64,000 nt of DNA from an uncultured Brachyspira sp. (GCF_944390845.1 NZ_CALXRM010000010.1:1-64000); one strand, 5' to 3'; counted from the stretch's first letter, positions 48,795-59,426 are shown. The notes: generated by a model from the letters alone, not told the origin. Numbers and translations are program-made.

Positions 48795-49225
48795 TTATTT
48801 TTATCCTTATTATTTTTTATATATTCCATTACTTTATAGTAAAGCTCTTTCATTCTTTCATTGTTTTCTATTAAGGATTTTTTACTGTAATTATGATGTA
48901 TACCCATTAAATGAAGTACTGAATGAATTATTAATTTTAATACTGTTTTTTTTATCTTTTCTTCACTATATCTTGTTGTTACCCATTCATAAGAAATGAC
49001 TATATCTCCGCCCTCTTTGGCATCTCCCATTGGAAATGTTAATACATCTGTTGCTTTATCTTTATTCCTAAAATCATGATTGAGCTTTTTTATATATTCA
49101 TCATTACAAAATAATAAATTAACATCTCCTTTTATACCGGTAACCTTTACAGTACAATACAAGAAATATTTATAATATTTTAAATTTATATCATAATCTG
49201 TTTCATTAAAAACATTAACTTTCAT
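48785..49225 (-). CDS. ybeY: Endoribonuclease YbeY
   Basis: The 146-residue protein is the zinc RNase that processes and checks 16S rRNA. The zinc ligands are in HSVLHLMGIHH (H, +4, +10). The preceding conserved region is LNHDFRNKDKATDVLTFP and the acidic GDIVISYE. It is between pgpH and corC, 10 bases upstream of pgpH's end and overlapping corC, in a conserved gene order. Confidence 0.95.
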   Translation of the reverse strand: MKVNVFNETDYDINLKYYKYFLYCTVKVTGIKGDVNLLFCNDEYIKKLNHDFRNKDKATDVLTFPMGDAKEGGDIVISYEWVTTRYSEEKIKKTVLKLIIHSVLHLMGIHHNYSKKSLIENNERMKELYYKVMEYIKNNKDKNKCQ

Positions 49226-49234
49226 AATACCTCA

Positions 49235-51886
49235 TTATTTTTTTACAGTATTTTCTTTACTCTCTTTTTTTTCTGTATTATTATATTTTATTTCATCTTT
49301 TTCATTTTTATGTTTAATAGGAATTTTTTTAGCTATCTTCTCTTTTATTTTTTCTTTCTCTTTTATCATTTTAGCTGCTTTTTCCTTTTGTACTTTCTCT
49401 TTCTCAGCCTTCTCTTTAGCTATTTTCTCTTTGTGTGCTTTTTCTTTTTCTGCCTTTTCCTTCTCTGCTTTCTCTTTGGCTGCTTTTTCTTTAGCTATTT
49501 TTTCTTTATGTGCTTTCTCTTTCTCTGATTTCTCCTTAGCTATTTTTTCTTTATGTGCTTTCTCTTTCTCTGATTTCTCCTTAGCTATTTTCTCTTTATG
49601 TGCCTTATCTTTTTCTGCCTTCTCCTTATGAGCTTTCTCTTTAGCTGCTTTTTCTGCATCTGCATTATTATTTTCAGCTTTATCTTCTGGAAGCTCTGGA
49701 TATTTAATTCTTTCATGCAAAGAAACTATAATTTTCTGGAATGTTATTCTTTTTATTATTTCTATATCTTTTAAAGTAAGACCGCTGTCATTCAATTCTC
49801 CTTGAGCCATTTTTTCATCTACCATATTCTCTATAAACATTTCCAAATCTTCCCTTCTAGGAGAATCTAAAGTTCTGCTTGCCGCCTCTATAGAATCCAA
49901 TATCATTATAATTGCTGTAATTTTTGATTGAGGACGAGGACCCGGATAAGTAAATAAATTAATATCAACATCAGGATTTTCTTTTGCTGCCTCTACATAG
50001 AAATATTTTATTAAGCTTGTTCCATGATGCTCTTTTATTGCTGCAATAACCTCTTTAGGAAGTCTGTATTTTTTTGCTATCTCAACACCCAAACGTACAT
50101 GAGCTTTAACTATAGATGCCGAAAGAGTAGGTTTTAATTTATTATGTCTGTTTTCATCTCTATTGGAATTCTCAATATAATATAGAGGATTTTCCATTTT
50201 ACCTATATCATGATAATATGCTGATACGCAGGCAAGTCTTGCATCTTCTCCTATTTCTTCTGCTATAGTTTCTACTAAATTAGCCATACTTATAGAATGG
50301 TGATAAGTACCAGGAGCATTCATCTGCAATTTTCTAAGCAAAGGATTATTCAAGTCTGATAATTCCTGAAGTCTGAATATAGTAGCTGTTTCAAGCATAT
50401 ACTCACAAATAGGTAAAAATATCATAACTAATATTGCCTGAGTAAATCCGCTTACAAATGACAATATAAAAGTTAAATATGTTACATTCATAGTATTATT
50501 AAGAAGCATGCCGACTAATGACATCAAACTTAAATATGCTCCTATTAAAAGACCTATCCATAAAACGGCATATCTGCTGTTGATTTTTCTTGAAAGTATA
50601 GATGAAAATATGGATATGACAAATAATGCTGATATCTCAAATATATTTGCCTGTGCTATATTTGCAGCTAATAAAGTAATACATAATGTTACAATAGCTG
50701 ATATTCCTCTTTTTGCTCCTAATAAAGAATTCATCATACTAAACATCGGAATGAATGTGTATATATAAAAAGGTATATATGTATCTGATATTTTATATGA
50801 TATATGATTATAAAATATATATGTCAAAGTAACTATAACAAAATATTCAATTGTAAATAAGAGATAGTTTTTAAAATTCAAATAAAAAGGAATTTTATAT
50901 CTTAAAATAACAAAACCAATAAAGAAAAATAACAGCAATATAAATAAAGACTGACCTATAAAAATAGAAATATTATAAGTGGCAAAATTATTTCCAAATA
51001 AATTTCTTATTAATTCAGCTTTTTCTTCTGTTACTCTCTCCCCTACATTCAATATAGGAAACCCCTTTTTAATCATATTATAAACAGGAGGTATAGAATA
51101 AGTAACATCATTTATTTTCTCCCTAGTCTTTACAGAATTATATATTAAATTATCTCTTAAGAAAGAATTAATTATAGATGCTATAGTATTAATATGATTT
51201 ATATTAAGATTTCTGTATTTAGCACCTACAATAGAAGGAAGCTCCATTCTTAAATCTTCCAAAAAGAATACTCTGTTTCTAGGAAGTACTTTTTCTTCAA
51301 CCACATAATCATCGAATATATATATAAATATTCCATTATCAAGTATTAGGTTTAAAGTTTCAGAACTTAAATTACTTCTGGATATAACGCCTATATTAAA
51401 TAAATCTCTAATAATATCTATTATCTTTGCTTCATATCCAATATTAAGCTCATTAACTACGGCATTAGAAAATACTGATTTGTTTATAGGTTCATTATAT
51501 AAAAGTAAAAACTGACTATACATTTCTTCTATAGGCACTTTATTATCATAAGATATTCTCATAAAAGAAAACATATTGCTTATTTTAGATATAGTTTCAT
51601 ACTCTATATCTTTAGGCATATCAAATATAGGTGCTATAGCTGACTGGGCATAATATACAAGCTTTTCAGTTTCTTCTTTATTTTCATATCTTACATTACG
51701 TTTAACTATTAAAGGTTCTTTTACAATATCGCCTACAGAAGGTATATCTGCTTTTTGCATATAGGTAGGAAATACCAAAAATAAAGTAAAAATATATAAT
51801 AAGATAGCTATTATCAATTGGAATATTCTTTCTATATTCGGGGTTTTATTGATAACCGATTTCATTATTTTTTTATTTGTATTCAT
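49235..51886 (-). CDS. 7TM-HD phosphodiesterase (PgpH-like, c-di-AMP) with Lys/Glu repeat tail
   Basis: The 883-residue protein has a membrane helix near residues 22-42, an extracellular 7TMR-HDED domain, about seven helices (about 300-495) and a cytoplasmic HD domain with [22 protein letters not shown] and KEHHGTSLI. These features fit PgpH, which degrades c-di-AMP. Residues about 745-860 are an unusual charged tail built from repeats such as [15 protein letters not shown]. At DNA level two exact 45-bp copies lie at 49491-49535 and 49536-49580. The gene lies between phoH and ybeY, as in many Firmicutes. Confidence 0.88.
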   Translation of the reverse strand: MNTNKKIMKSVINKTPNIERIFQLIIAILLYIFTLFLVFPTYMQKADIPSVGDIVKEPLIVKRNVRYENKEETEKLVYYAQSAIAPIFDMPKDIEYETISKISNMFSFMRISYDNKVPIEEMYSQFLLLYNEPINKSVFSNAVVNELNIGYEAKIIDIIRDLFNIGVISRSNLSSETLNLILDNGIFIYIFDDYVVEEKVLPRNRVFFLEDLRMELPSIVGAKYRNLNINHINTIASIINSFLRDNLIYNSVKTREKINDVTYSIPPVYNMIKKGFPILNVGERVTEEKAELIRNLFGNNFATYNISIFIGQSLFILLLFFFIGFVILRYKIPFYLNFKNYLLFTIEYFVIVTLTYIFYNHISYKISDTYIPFYIYTFIPMFSMMNSLLGAKRGISAIVTLCITLLAANIAQANIFEISALFVISIFSSILSRKINSRYAVLWIGLLIGAYLSLMSLVGMLLNNTMNVTYLTFILSFVSGFTQAILVMIFLPICEYMLETATIFRLQELSDLNNPLLRKLQMNAPGTYHHSISMANLVETIAEEIGEDARLACVSAYYHDIGKMENPLYYIENSNRDENRHNKLKPTLSASIVKAHVRLGVEIAKKYRLPKEVIAAIKEHHGTSLIKYFYVEAAKENPDVDINLFTYPGPRPQSKITAIIMILDSIEAASRTLDSPRREDLEMFIENMVDEKMAQGELNDSGLTLKDIEIIKRITFQKIIVSLHERIKYPELPEDKAENNNADAEKAAKEKAHKEKAEKDKAHKEKIAKEKSEKEKAHKEKIAKEKSEKEKAHKEKIAKEKAAKEKAEKEKAEKEKAHKEKIAKEKAEKEKVQKEKAAKMIKEKEKIKEKIAKKIPIKHKNEKDEIKYNNTEKKESKENTVKK
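49491..49580. repeat. Two exact 45-bp tandem repeats within pgpH
   Basis: The units at 49491-49535 and 49536-49580 are identical and sit in a longer stretch of diverged relatives (about 49385-49660). Each encodes 15 residues of the charged tail, so unit gain or loss keeps the frame. Confidence 0.85.
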
Positions 51887-51895
51887 AATTAATAA

Positions 51896-52864
51896 TTACC
51901 CTTCAAAAGTATTTTCTTTATCAGCATTTTCATAAGCCTCTAAAATTTCTGAAACTAAATGGTGTCTTATAACATCTTTCTTTTCAAAATGATGGAAGCT
52001 AATTCCATTTATGCCTTTTAAAATTTTCAAAGCATGCTCTAGTCCGGATTTTGTATTTTTTGGCAAATCGCTTTGAGAAACATCACCAGTAATAACCGCT
52101 TTAGATTTTTCACCTATTCTGCTTAAAAACATTTTCATTTGAGAAACTGTTGTATTCTGAGCCTCATCAAGTATTATAAAAGATCTGCTTAAAGTTCTTC
52201 CTCTCATATATGCTAAAGGAGCTACTTCTATTTTTCCTTCCTCTGTATATCTCAATATCATATCACTTGATAAAAGACTATATAAAGCATCATAAACAGG
52301 ACGCATATAAGGAGAAATTTTTTCCTTAAAATCTCCAGGCAAATAACCTAAACTCTCCCCTGCCTCAACAACCGGTCTTGTTATAATTATACGCTCCACT
52401 CTGCCTTCAGAAAGTAAATTAATTGCATAAGCTACCGAAAGAAAAGTTTTTCCTGTACCAGCTGCCCCTGTAGAAAATATAATATCACTGTTTTGCATTT
52501 TATAGAGATATTCTCCTTGTGATATCGTTTTCATCTGTATGCTTCTGCCTAGATAAGGTAATTTTATACGCATAGATATAAGTTTATTTTCTTTATCATT
52601 AGAAACATTATCAGCTATGCTTATAACTTTTTGATATGTTATTTCCGCAGATGAATTATACAAATCCTTTAATGTATATAAAACTTTAATAGTATCTTCT
52701 ACTTTATTTAAATCACCTTTTACAGTCAGTTCATTTCCCTTTGGATATATGGAAACATTAAATTTGTCTTCAAGTATTTTTAGATTCTTATCATCAATTC
52801 CGCATATTGAAATAAAAGATTCATTATTTTTAAATGTTATTTTATTACTTAATGTTTTAACTAT
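51896..52864 (-). CDS. phoH: PhoH-family ATPase (YbeZ-like) with non-standard start
   Basis: The ATPase core has Walker A GAAGTGKTFLSVAYA, RPVVEAGESLGYLPGD, Walker B FIILDEAQN and sensor ITGDVSQSDLP. The usual shorter reading (TTG at 52663, 255 residues) leaves out a conserved N-terminal KH-like domain. Reading upstream in the same frame gives FISICGIDDKNLKILEDKFN followed by VSIYPKGNELTVKGDLNKV, which clearly belongs to PhoH. The frame opens after a TAA at 52877-52879. It has no ATG, GTG or TTG before 52663, but AAAAGGA is seven bases upstream of an ATA at 52864. That start gives about 322 residues, the normal family length. Confidence 0.88.
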   Translation of the reverse strand: MVKTLSNKITFKNNESFISICGIDDKNLKILEDKFNVSIYPKGNELTVKGDLNKVEDTIKVLYTLKDLYNSSAEITYQKVISIADNVSNDKENKLISMRIKLPYLGRSIQMKTISQGEYLYKMQNSDIIFSTGAAGTGKTFLSVAYAINLLSEGRVERIIITRPVVEAGESLGYLPGDFKEKISPYMRPVYDALYSLLSSDMILRYTEEGKIEVAPLAYMRGRTLSRSFIILDEAQNTTVSQMKMFLSRIGEKSKAVITGDVSQSDLPKNTKSGLEHALKILKGINGISFHHFEKKDVIRHHLVSEILEAYENADKENTFEG

Positions 52865-53050
52865 ATTAAAATCCTTTTAAACTAAATTCCTATATTTTAA
52901 AAATATAATAAAAATTATAGTATAATAGTATATAAAATTATATCTATTGTCAATAATGCAAAACAAAATTATGAACATTTTTTATTATATTCTTTTTTAA
53001 TATACACATATATTAAAATATCATTTCTATAAAAATACAAGTCAAAACCT

Positions 53051-53068
53051 AATACTGTTGACAGTATT
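53051..53068. promoter_or_regulatory. Palindromic operator over the second OppA promoter
   Basis: AATACTGTTGACAGTATT is a perfect 8+8 inverted repeat around TG that contains the -35 element TTGACA (53058-53063). A bound repressor would block the promoter. Confidence 0.6.
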
Positions 53069-53085
53069 TATTTCTATTATATAAT
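53058..53085 (+). promoter_or_regulatory. Promoter of the second OppA gene
   Basis: TTGACA (53058-53063) and TATAAT (53080-53085) with a 16-base spacer lie 38 bases upstream of the ATG. Confidence 0.78.
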
Positions 53086-53123
53086 ACTACAAACAAAATT
53101 ACTATATACAATAGGAGTTCATA

Positions 53124-54728
53124 ATGAATAAGAAAATACTTTCAGCATTATTTATAATAATGTCATTTATTGTTATATCCTGTTCCGGCGGAAATAAGGA
53201 AAGCAAGAATGTTATTACTATAAATGCAGGCCCTCAGCCAAAAACAATAGACCCAACTCTAAATACAGCATTAGATGCATGCTATTATGTAATACATGCA
53301 TTTGAAGGCTTAACTACAAAATCCAAAGACGGAAAGATAGTAGGAGGAGTTGCTGAAAATTGGGAAATACTTGATGACGGAACTAAATATATATTCCATT
53401 TAAGAACTAATGCTAAATGGTCTGACGGAAAACCTGTTGTAGCATCTGACTTCGTATACAGCTGGCAAAGAGTAGTAGATCCGGCAGTAGGAAGTCAATA
53501 CAGTTTCCAGCATGAACCTGTAAAAAATGCAAAAGCAATAACAGCAGGACAAATGCCTGTTGATAGTTTGGGCGTAAAAGCTATAGATGATTATACTTTG
53601 GAAGTTACATTAGAAGCACCTACAGCATATTTCTTGGATTTGGTAGCATTCACAACTTTCTACCCAGTAAGAAAAGATATAATAGAACAATATGGAGATA
53701 CTTGGAGTTTGAATGCTGCAACTTACATAGGAAATGGTCCTTTTGTAACTACTGAAATAAATCAAGATGAAAGTATCATAATGGTAAAAAATACTAATTA
53801 CTGGAATGTACAAGAAGTTAAACCAGAACAATTAAAATTTATACTTATGCAAAATGAAACAGCTTCTGTTGCCGGTATAAAAGAAGGTTCTATAGACTTT
53901 TCAAGAATACTTCCTACACAAGATATACAAACATTAAGAGATGAAGGTCTTCTTCAAATTAAACCAATGCTTGCATCATATTTTTATTGTTTGAATATAA
54001 CAAACGATGTATTAAAAGATGTTAGAGTTCGTAAGGCATTAGCTCTTGCTATAGACAGAAATTACATAGTAGAACAAGTTACTAAAGGCGGAGAAACACC
54101 TGCTAATGCTTTTGTTCCTTATGGTATAAATGATGCTGAAGGAAGCTTCAGAGAAAACGGAGGCGGATTCTTTGATATAAGCAGCGAAAATTATCAAAAA
54201 AATATAGAAGAAGCTAAAAAATTAATGGCTGAAGCAGGATATCCAGATGGAAAAGGATTCCCAGTATTTGAATTCAAAGCTGATCCTGGTTTCCATATAG
54301 CAATATTTGAAGCAGTTCAGCAAATGTGGAAAGAACATTTAGGAATAGATACAAAAATAGTGCAGGAAGAATGGGCAGTATTCTTACAAACTAGATATGA
54401 TAAGAACTTAACTATGTGCCGCGGCGGTTGGTTCGGAGATTTTAATGACCCTATAAACTTCTTATCTTTATATACAAGCTATTCTCCTAATAACTATAGT
54501 TCATACAGTAATGCTCAATATGATCAGTACATACAAACAGCACTTACTACAGGAGATCAAAAAGTAAGAATGGAAGCTATGCATAAAGCTGAGGAATTAT
54601 TAGTTAATAGTTTCGCTATAATACCTATGTATTTTTATACAGAGCCTTTATTAGTTTCTCCAAAATTAAAAGATGTTTATTATGATGCATTATCTATGCA
54701 TAAATTCACTTATGCTTATAAAGAATAA
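53124..54728 (+). CDS. Oligopeptide ABC transporter substrate-binding lipoprotein (OppA-like), second copy
   Basis: The 534-residue protein has a lipoprotein signal ending in VISC (Cys20) and the family blocks INAGPQPKTIDPTLNTALDA, WEILDDGTKYIFHLRTNAKW and VRKALALAIDRNYIVEQV. It parallels the protein at 45655 throughout, so they are paralogues with probably different peptide preferences. No permease or ATPase genes adjoin it. The promoter carries a palindrome that the first copy lacks. Confidence 0.93.
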   Translation: MNKKILSALFIIMSFIVISCSGGNKESKNVITINAGPQPKTIDPTLNTALDACYYVIHAFEGLTTKSKDGKIVGGVAENWEILDDGTKYIFHLRTNAKWSDGKPVVASDFVYSWQRVVDPAVGSQYSFQHEPVKNAKAITAGQMPVDSLGVKAIDDYTLEVTLEAPTAYFLDLVAFTTFYPVRKDIIEQYGDTWSLNAATYIGNGPFVTTEINQDESIIMVKNTNYWNVQEVKPEQLKFILMQNETASVAGIKEGSIDFSRILPTQDIQTLRDEGLLQIKPMLASYFYCLNITNDVLKDVRVRKALALAIDRNYIVEQVTKGGETPANAFVPYGINDAEGSFRENGGGFFDISSENYQKNIEEAKKLMAEAGYPDGKGFPVFEFKADPGFHIAIFEAVQQMWKEHLGIDTKIVQEEWAVFLQTRYDKNLTMCRGGWFGDFNDPINFLSLYTSYSPNNYSSYSNAQYDQYIQTALTTGDQKVRMEAMHKAEELLVNSFAIIPMYFYTEPLLVSPKLKDVYYDALSMHKFTYAYKE

Positions 54729-54750
54729 ATAATAGCATACTCCAAATATA

Positions 54751-54787
54751 AAACGGATTCATTTATTTTTGAGTCCGTTTTTTTATA
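54751..54787 (+). terminator. Terminator of the second OppA gene
   Basis: AAACGGATTCA pairs with GAGTCCGTTT (one mismatch), followed by a T-run. Confidence 0.78.
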
Positions 54788-54789
54788 CT

Positions 54790-55068
54790 TTTTATACAAT
54801 TCAATAAAATTTATTTAATTTCTATAAATTACAAAATATCATAATTATATACATTTTTCACAAAATACAAATTGAAAAAATTAAGTAAATTTTCAGTAAA
54901 ATACACATATAAGCCTTTACTTTTTATAAAAAATACTTTTTTTAATTTTTTTGTGTAAAAAGATATATAAAAAATACAAAAATATATAGACTATTTTTTT
55001 ATTTATAGTAGTATATAATTATAGAATATTAAATTTTGTAAAGGGAACAATTAAAGTTATAACAGACT
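54790..55068. other. AT-rich spacer before coaBC
   Basis: Nothing specific recognised. AAGGGA (about 55040) is too far from the coaBC ATG to act as its ribosome site. Confidence 0.4.
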
Positions 55069-56262
55069 ATGAGAATTTTGCTTGCTGTTACAAGCTCAAT
55101 ATCAGCATACAAAACCCCAATGTTAGTGAGTATGTTAAAAAAACAAGGACATGAAATTATTTGTGCTGTCACCAAAAATGCACAAAATATGGTTGGCGTA
55201 AAAGCATTGGAAACAATGAGCAGCAATCATGTTATAACTGATATATGGCAGGAAGATGATGTTCTAAGACATATAAACATAAATAAAGAAACTGATATAT
55301 TATTAATAGCTCCCGCTGATGCTAATATTATAGGTAAAATAGCTAATGGTATATGTGACGATGCCATAAGTACAATAGCTTGTGCTTATACTAAAAAGAA
55401 GTATTTCGCTCCAGCTATGAATACTCATATGTGGCTCAATAAAGCTACTCAAAAAAATGTAAAATATATGATAGAAGAACTTGAGTATGAATTAATAGAA
55501 CCAGAAAGCGGAAATATGGCATGCAATGATAAAGGTGTGGGCAGATTAGCAGAACTTGAAACAATAATCAAAAAAATTACAAATAATGATAATAAATATC
55601 AAAATATCAAATTTACAATAACCTCAGGGGCTACTAAAGAATGGATAGACCCTATAAGATATATCACTAATAATTCCAGCGGAAAAATGGGGGCTTCTAT
55701 ATATGAAGAAATAGCTTCAAACGGCGGAATATCTACATATATAGAAGGCGAAGTAAATACTAACTTAAATATACATTCAAATGATAAGAAAATAAAAGTA
55801 GATACTACAAAACAATTACAGAAAGCTGTATTAAATGAATTAGACAACACAGATATACTTATAATGGCAGCAGCTCCTTTGGATTTCAGACCGGCAGTAT
55901 CTTATGATAAAAAGATAAAAAAACAGAACTTAAATACTATAGAATTAATTGAAAATGATGATATACTAGCATCAACAAAAGATAAAAAGAAAAAAGGTAC
56001 ATTAATAGTATCATTTGCAGCGGAAACTGCAGAAACTGATGATGAATTAAAAAATTATGCTGTTGATAAGATGAATAGGAAAAATGCGGATATGATAGTA
56101 GCAAATAAAATAAAAGATGCTATTGGAAAAGATACCAATAAAATAACTATTTTCTTTAGAGACGGCAGATATAAATCATATCCTATCTTAAGTAAAAAAG
56201 AATGTGCAAAAGAGATTGTAAGCATAGCTGTTGAAGAATGGAAAAACAAACAACAGTTATAA
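55069..56262 (+). CDS. coaBC: Bifunctional phosphopantothenoylcysteine decarboxylase/synthetase
   Basis: The 397-residue fusion performs two steps of coenzyme A synthesis. CoaC domain (about 1-180): LLAVTSSISAYKTPMLVSML, the catalytic His near DDVLRHINI, PADANIIGKIANGICDD, APAMNTHMW and the Cys in MACNDKGVGRL. CoaB domain (about 185-397): FTITSGATKEWIDPIRYITN, NSSGKMGASI, and DILIMAAAPLDFRP. The order and length are normal. The ABC exporter genes follow 34 bases downstream. Confidence 0.94.
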   Translation: MRILLAVTSSISAYKTPMLVSMLKKQGHEIICAVTKNAQNMVGVKALETMSSNHVITDIWQEDDVLRHININKETDILLIAPADANIIGKIANGICDDAISTIACAYTKKKYFAPAMNTHMWLNKATQKNVKYMIEELEYELIEPESGNMACNDKGVGRLAELETIIKKITNNDNKYQNIKFTITSGATKEWIDPIRYITNNSSGKMGASIYEEIASNGGISTYIEGEVNTNLNIHSNDKKIKVDTTKQLQKAVLNELDNTDILIMAAAPLDFRPAVSYDKKIKKQNLNTIELIENDDILASTKDKKKKGTLIVSFAAETAETDDELKNYAVDKMNRKNADMIVANKIKDAIGKDTNKITIFFRDGRYKSYPILSKKECAKEIVSIAVEEWKNKQQL

Positions 56263-56296
56263 GGTTAATAAATAATATTTTACGGGATTTTATATA

Positions 56297-57004
56297 ATGA
56301 GTTATCTTTATGAAATAAAAGAAATAAGCAAAGTATATGGACATGGGGGCGGTGCCACTCAGGCATTAAAATCAGTTAATCTTACAATAGAAGAAGGAAA
56401 ACTTACTGCAATATTAGGACCTAGCGGTTCCGGTAAAAGTACATTGCTCAATATTTTGGGTGCTTTGGATAAACCTACAAGCGGACAGGTATTATTTTTA
56501 GGAGAAGATATTTCTCATTACAGCAACAAAAAATTAGCGAAATTCAGAAGAGAAAATATAGGTTTCGTTTTCCAAAGCTATAACCTACTTCCAAATTTGA
56601 CTGCTATTGAAAATGTAGAGTTTTCAACAGAGATAACAGGACTTTCACGCAGCAATGCAGAGGAAGCTCTAAAATTATTAGGACTTGAAAATAGAATTAA
56701 ACACTATCCTACTGAATTATCAGGAGGAGAGCAGCAGCGTGTAAGTATTGCACGTGCTATAGCTAAAAAACCTAAAGTTGTATTATGCGATGAGCCTACT
56801 GGAGCATTGGATAATAAAACTGGTGTTATGGCTTTGAAAATATTAAGAGATTTAAATAGAAATTTTGGTACAAGCATAGTATTAATAACTCATAGTAAAG
56901 AAATAGCTAAAATGGCTGATACTGTAGTAAAAATACTTAGCGGTGAAGTATTAGACAGATATGACGTAGAGAACCCTCTAAATCCTGAAGATATAGAGTG
57001 GTAA
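56297..57004 (+). CDS. ABC transporter ATP-binding protein (LolD/MacB type)
   Basis: The 235-residue ATPase has Walker A LGPSGSGKSTLLN, Q-loop in VFQSYNLLPNLTA, signature LSGGEQQRVSIARA, and Walker B VVLCDEPTGALD with the D-loop. The LolD/MacB class pairs with FtsX-like permeases and usually moves lipoproteins, peptides or antimicrobials out of the inner membrane by a mechanotransmission mechanism. Its partner gene begins 31 bases downstream. Confidence 0.93.
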   Translation: MSYLYEIKEISKVYGHGGGATQALKSVNLTIEEGKLTAILGPSGSGKSTLLNILGALDKPTSGQVLFLGEDISHYSNKKLAKFRRENIGFVFQSYNLLPNLTAIENVEFSTEITGLSRSNAEEALKLLGLENRIKHYPTELSGGEQQRVSIARAIAKKPKVVLCDEPTGALDNKTGVMALKILRDLNRNFGTSIVLITHSKEIAKMADTVVKILSGEVLDRYDVENPLNPEDIEW

Positions 57005-57035
57005 AATATTAATTAAAATGGATAAATAATCTATC

Positions 57036-59357
57036 ATGATAAACATAAAAACTAAACTTTTATTTAGAAAAATAAATAAACAACTTGCAATATTTATGTC
57101 AGCGGTATTTATAGTAACTTTGGCTGTACTTTTCTTTGTTGCTGTAAAAACAGTGTATAGAGATTTCAAATTAGCTGCTGAAAACTATTTTGAAGAAAAT
57201 GTATTAGATGATTTAGTATTATTTGGAATGTTTGATACAAATGATATTAAAGTATTAGAAGATATGAACGGTATTAATAAAGTTGAAGCCAGACATAGAT
57301 TTCAAGGTAAAATAGATAATATTGATGCTATCATATACGGAACTGATAATTCAGAAAATAGAATTAACAAACCGTATCTATATGAAGGAAAATACGATTT
57401 AGAAACTAATGAAATAGCTATTAATAAAAATTTTGCAGATGCTAATTCTTTAAAATTAGGCGATACTGTAGAATTAAGCTTTAATGATAAAACTAATTCA
57501 TTTACTATAGTAGCTTTAGTTTCATATCCTAATTATGTATTTTTGTTTAAAGATGGTGCTAGTACTGCTTCTGAAGCTAAAGATTTTGCTGTTATAGAAG
57601 TAAATGAGGAACATTTTAAATATGTGCCTTACAATTCTATATATGTAAAATATGAAGAAGATGCTAATAAAAATAATACTGAAAATTTAATAAGAACAAA
57701 ATTAAAACAAAAAATATTCTTTTTCACAGACAGAGAACAATCAGTTAATTACGTGAACTATGAACAAACATTGCTTCAAATAGATTCATTCTCATATATT
57801 TGTCCTTCTATACTTCTTCTTATGGCAATACTTCTTTTATACATCATACAAAGGAGAAATGTTGCTGTTGAAAGAAAACAAATAGGTATAATGAAGGCTA
57901 TAGGTTTGACAGATTTTTCTATAATGTTTATGTATATTAAATATTCTTTCTTGGTATCATTCTTTGGTATACTTTTAGCATTTATAGCAAGTAAATTCTT
58001 ACTTCCTCCTATATTTAATGCTCTTGGAAATATATTTGATATGCCTAATTTCACATACAATATTTATATAGATTTATGGATAATATCCGCTTTAATAATA
58101 TTATTTGTATGTATATTTTCTAATCTTTTAGCTGCAGTATCAATATTAAAATTAAATCCTGCTCAATCAATGAGAGGAGAACCTCCTAAAGGTGCAGGAA
58201 AAACATTTATAGAAAAATTCAAGATATGGAATAAATTATCTTTCAATACAAGATATGCAATAAAAAATGCCTCAAGAAGCAAAACAAGATATTTAGCTTC
58301 TCTTTGGGGTATGTTTGCTGCTATTAGTATGACTATATTTGCTCAGGGATTCAATAATTCATTTGATTATTTCTTGTATACTTTATATGAGAAATTTGCT
58401 TTATATGATGTAACTGCAACAATAAATCCTACTAAATGGGAAGATAATTCTGATATATTAACTAATTCTTGCATACAATATTTTGATAAAGCTGCTATTT
58501 ATCAATCAAGAATATATCCGGCTTTCAAAGACGACGGAGAGAGTTTATATATACCTACACTAATATATAAAGACAGTTTCTCATCTCTTGATATACCAAA
58601 TAATCATGATAAAGAAGACTCTGTAATGATACCAAAATATTTAGCAGAGAAATTAAATGTTAAAGAAAATGATTATATAGGAATAGAGTTATATACAATA
58701 GGAAATAGTATCTCAAGAAGAGTAAAGGTTAGTCAATTTGTAGATCAGCAGGGAATGTTCTATATATATATGGATAAAGAATTTGCTGAAAAAACATTTG
58801 ATGTTCAAGATGCTTATAATAATTTATTTTTAAAAACAAAAGATGATGTTTCAAGAGAAGAAGTAAAAGATATACTAGATAAAACAAAAGAAGTATCATA
58901 CTACAGTTTTAGAAACGATGAATATGAAGCATATAAAAATCAAATAGCTACAATATATTTACTTGTACAAATACTTATATTTATAGCATTCTTACTTGGT
59001 GCTACATCTCTTTACGGAGTTGGAGTTATTACGCTTGCTACTAGAAGATATGAATTCACACTTCTTAAAGTTATGGGATATACAACTAAAGAGATTATGA
59101 TAGCTTCATTAAAAGAAACTATTACACAAGTTATAGTAGCAATTCCATTAGGTATAGCTGCCGGTTATGGAATATTGTATTTGGTAAAAAAACCATTCTC
59201 AAGCAAATTATTCTCTTTTGTACCTCATGTATACAATTCAAGCTATTTTCTTGCTATAATACTTCTTATAACTGTAATACTTTTAGTTTCTATTATGAGT
59301 ACGCATTATATAAATAAACTTGATATGGTTGAAGGATTAAAAGACAGAGAAGAATAA
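57036..59357 (+). CDS. FtsX-family ABC transporter permease
   Basis: The 773-residue protein has an N-terminal membrane helix (about 17-38), a periplasmic domain, then helices near 255-280, 300-325 and 345-370 (first FtsX domain). A second unit has a helix near 425, another extracellular domain and helices near 640-660, 690-710 and 735-757. The conserved KQIGIMKAIGLTD and the second TLLKVMGYTTKEIM are coupling-helix signatures. Two FtsX units in one chain suggest it works as a single polypeptide with the preceding ATPase. Substrate unknown. Confidence 0.9.
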   Translation: MINIKTKLLFRKINKQLAIFMSAVFIVTLAVLFFVAVKTVYRDFKLAAENYFEENVLDDLVLFGMFDTNDIKVLEDMNGINKVEARHRFQGKIDNIDAIIYGTDNSENRINKPYLYEGKYDLETNEIAINKNFADANSLKLGDTVELSFNDKTNSFTIVALVSYPNYVFLFKDGASTASEAKDFAVIEVNEEHFKYVPYNSIYVKYEEDANKNNTENLIRTKLKQKIFFFTDREQSVNYVNYEQTLLQIDSFSYICPSILLLMAILLLYIIQRRNVAVERKQIGIMKAIGLTDFSIMFMYIKYSFLVSFFGILLAFIASKFLLPPIFNALGNIFDMPNFTYNIYIDLWIISALIILFVCIFSNLLAAVSILKLNPAQSMRGEPPKGAGKTFIEKFKIWNKLSFNTRYAIKNASRSKTRYLASLWGMFAAISMTIFAQGFNNSFDYFLYTLYEKFALYDVTATINPTKWEDNSDILTNSCIQYFDKAAIYQSRIYPAFKDDGESLYIPTLIYKDSFSSLDIPNNHDKEDSVMIPKYLAEKLNVKENDYIGIELYTIGNSISRRVKVSQFVDQQGMFYIYMDKEFAEKTFDVQDAYNNLFLKTKDDVSREEVKDILDKTKEVSYYSFRNDEYEAYKNQIATIYLLVQILIFIAFLLGATSLYGVGVITLATRRYEFTLLKVMGYTTKEIMIASLKETITQVIVAIPLGIAAGYGILYLVKKPFSSKLFSFVPHVYNSSYFLAIILLITVILLVSIMSTHYINKLDMVEGLKDREE

Positions 59358-59396
59358 TTTTAATAGAAAAATAAATAATAATTAAAAATAATAAAA

Positions 59397-59426
59397 AGAG
59401 TCTGATAATTGTCAGGCTCTTTTTTA
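59397..59426 (+). terminator. Terminator of the ABC exporter unit
   Basis: AGAGTCTGA pairs with GTCAGGCTCT with one mismatch, then a T6 run. Confidence 0.78.

Noticed and set aside
49310-49631. Long open frames on the plus strand opposite the pgpH tail
   Set aside because: They are the antisense of the Lys/Glu repeats and yield only low-complexity Phe/Ser/Leu strings.
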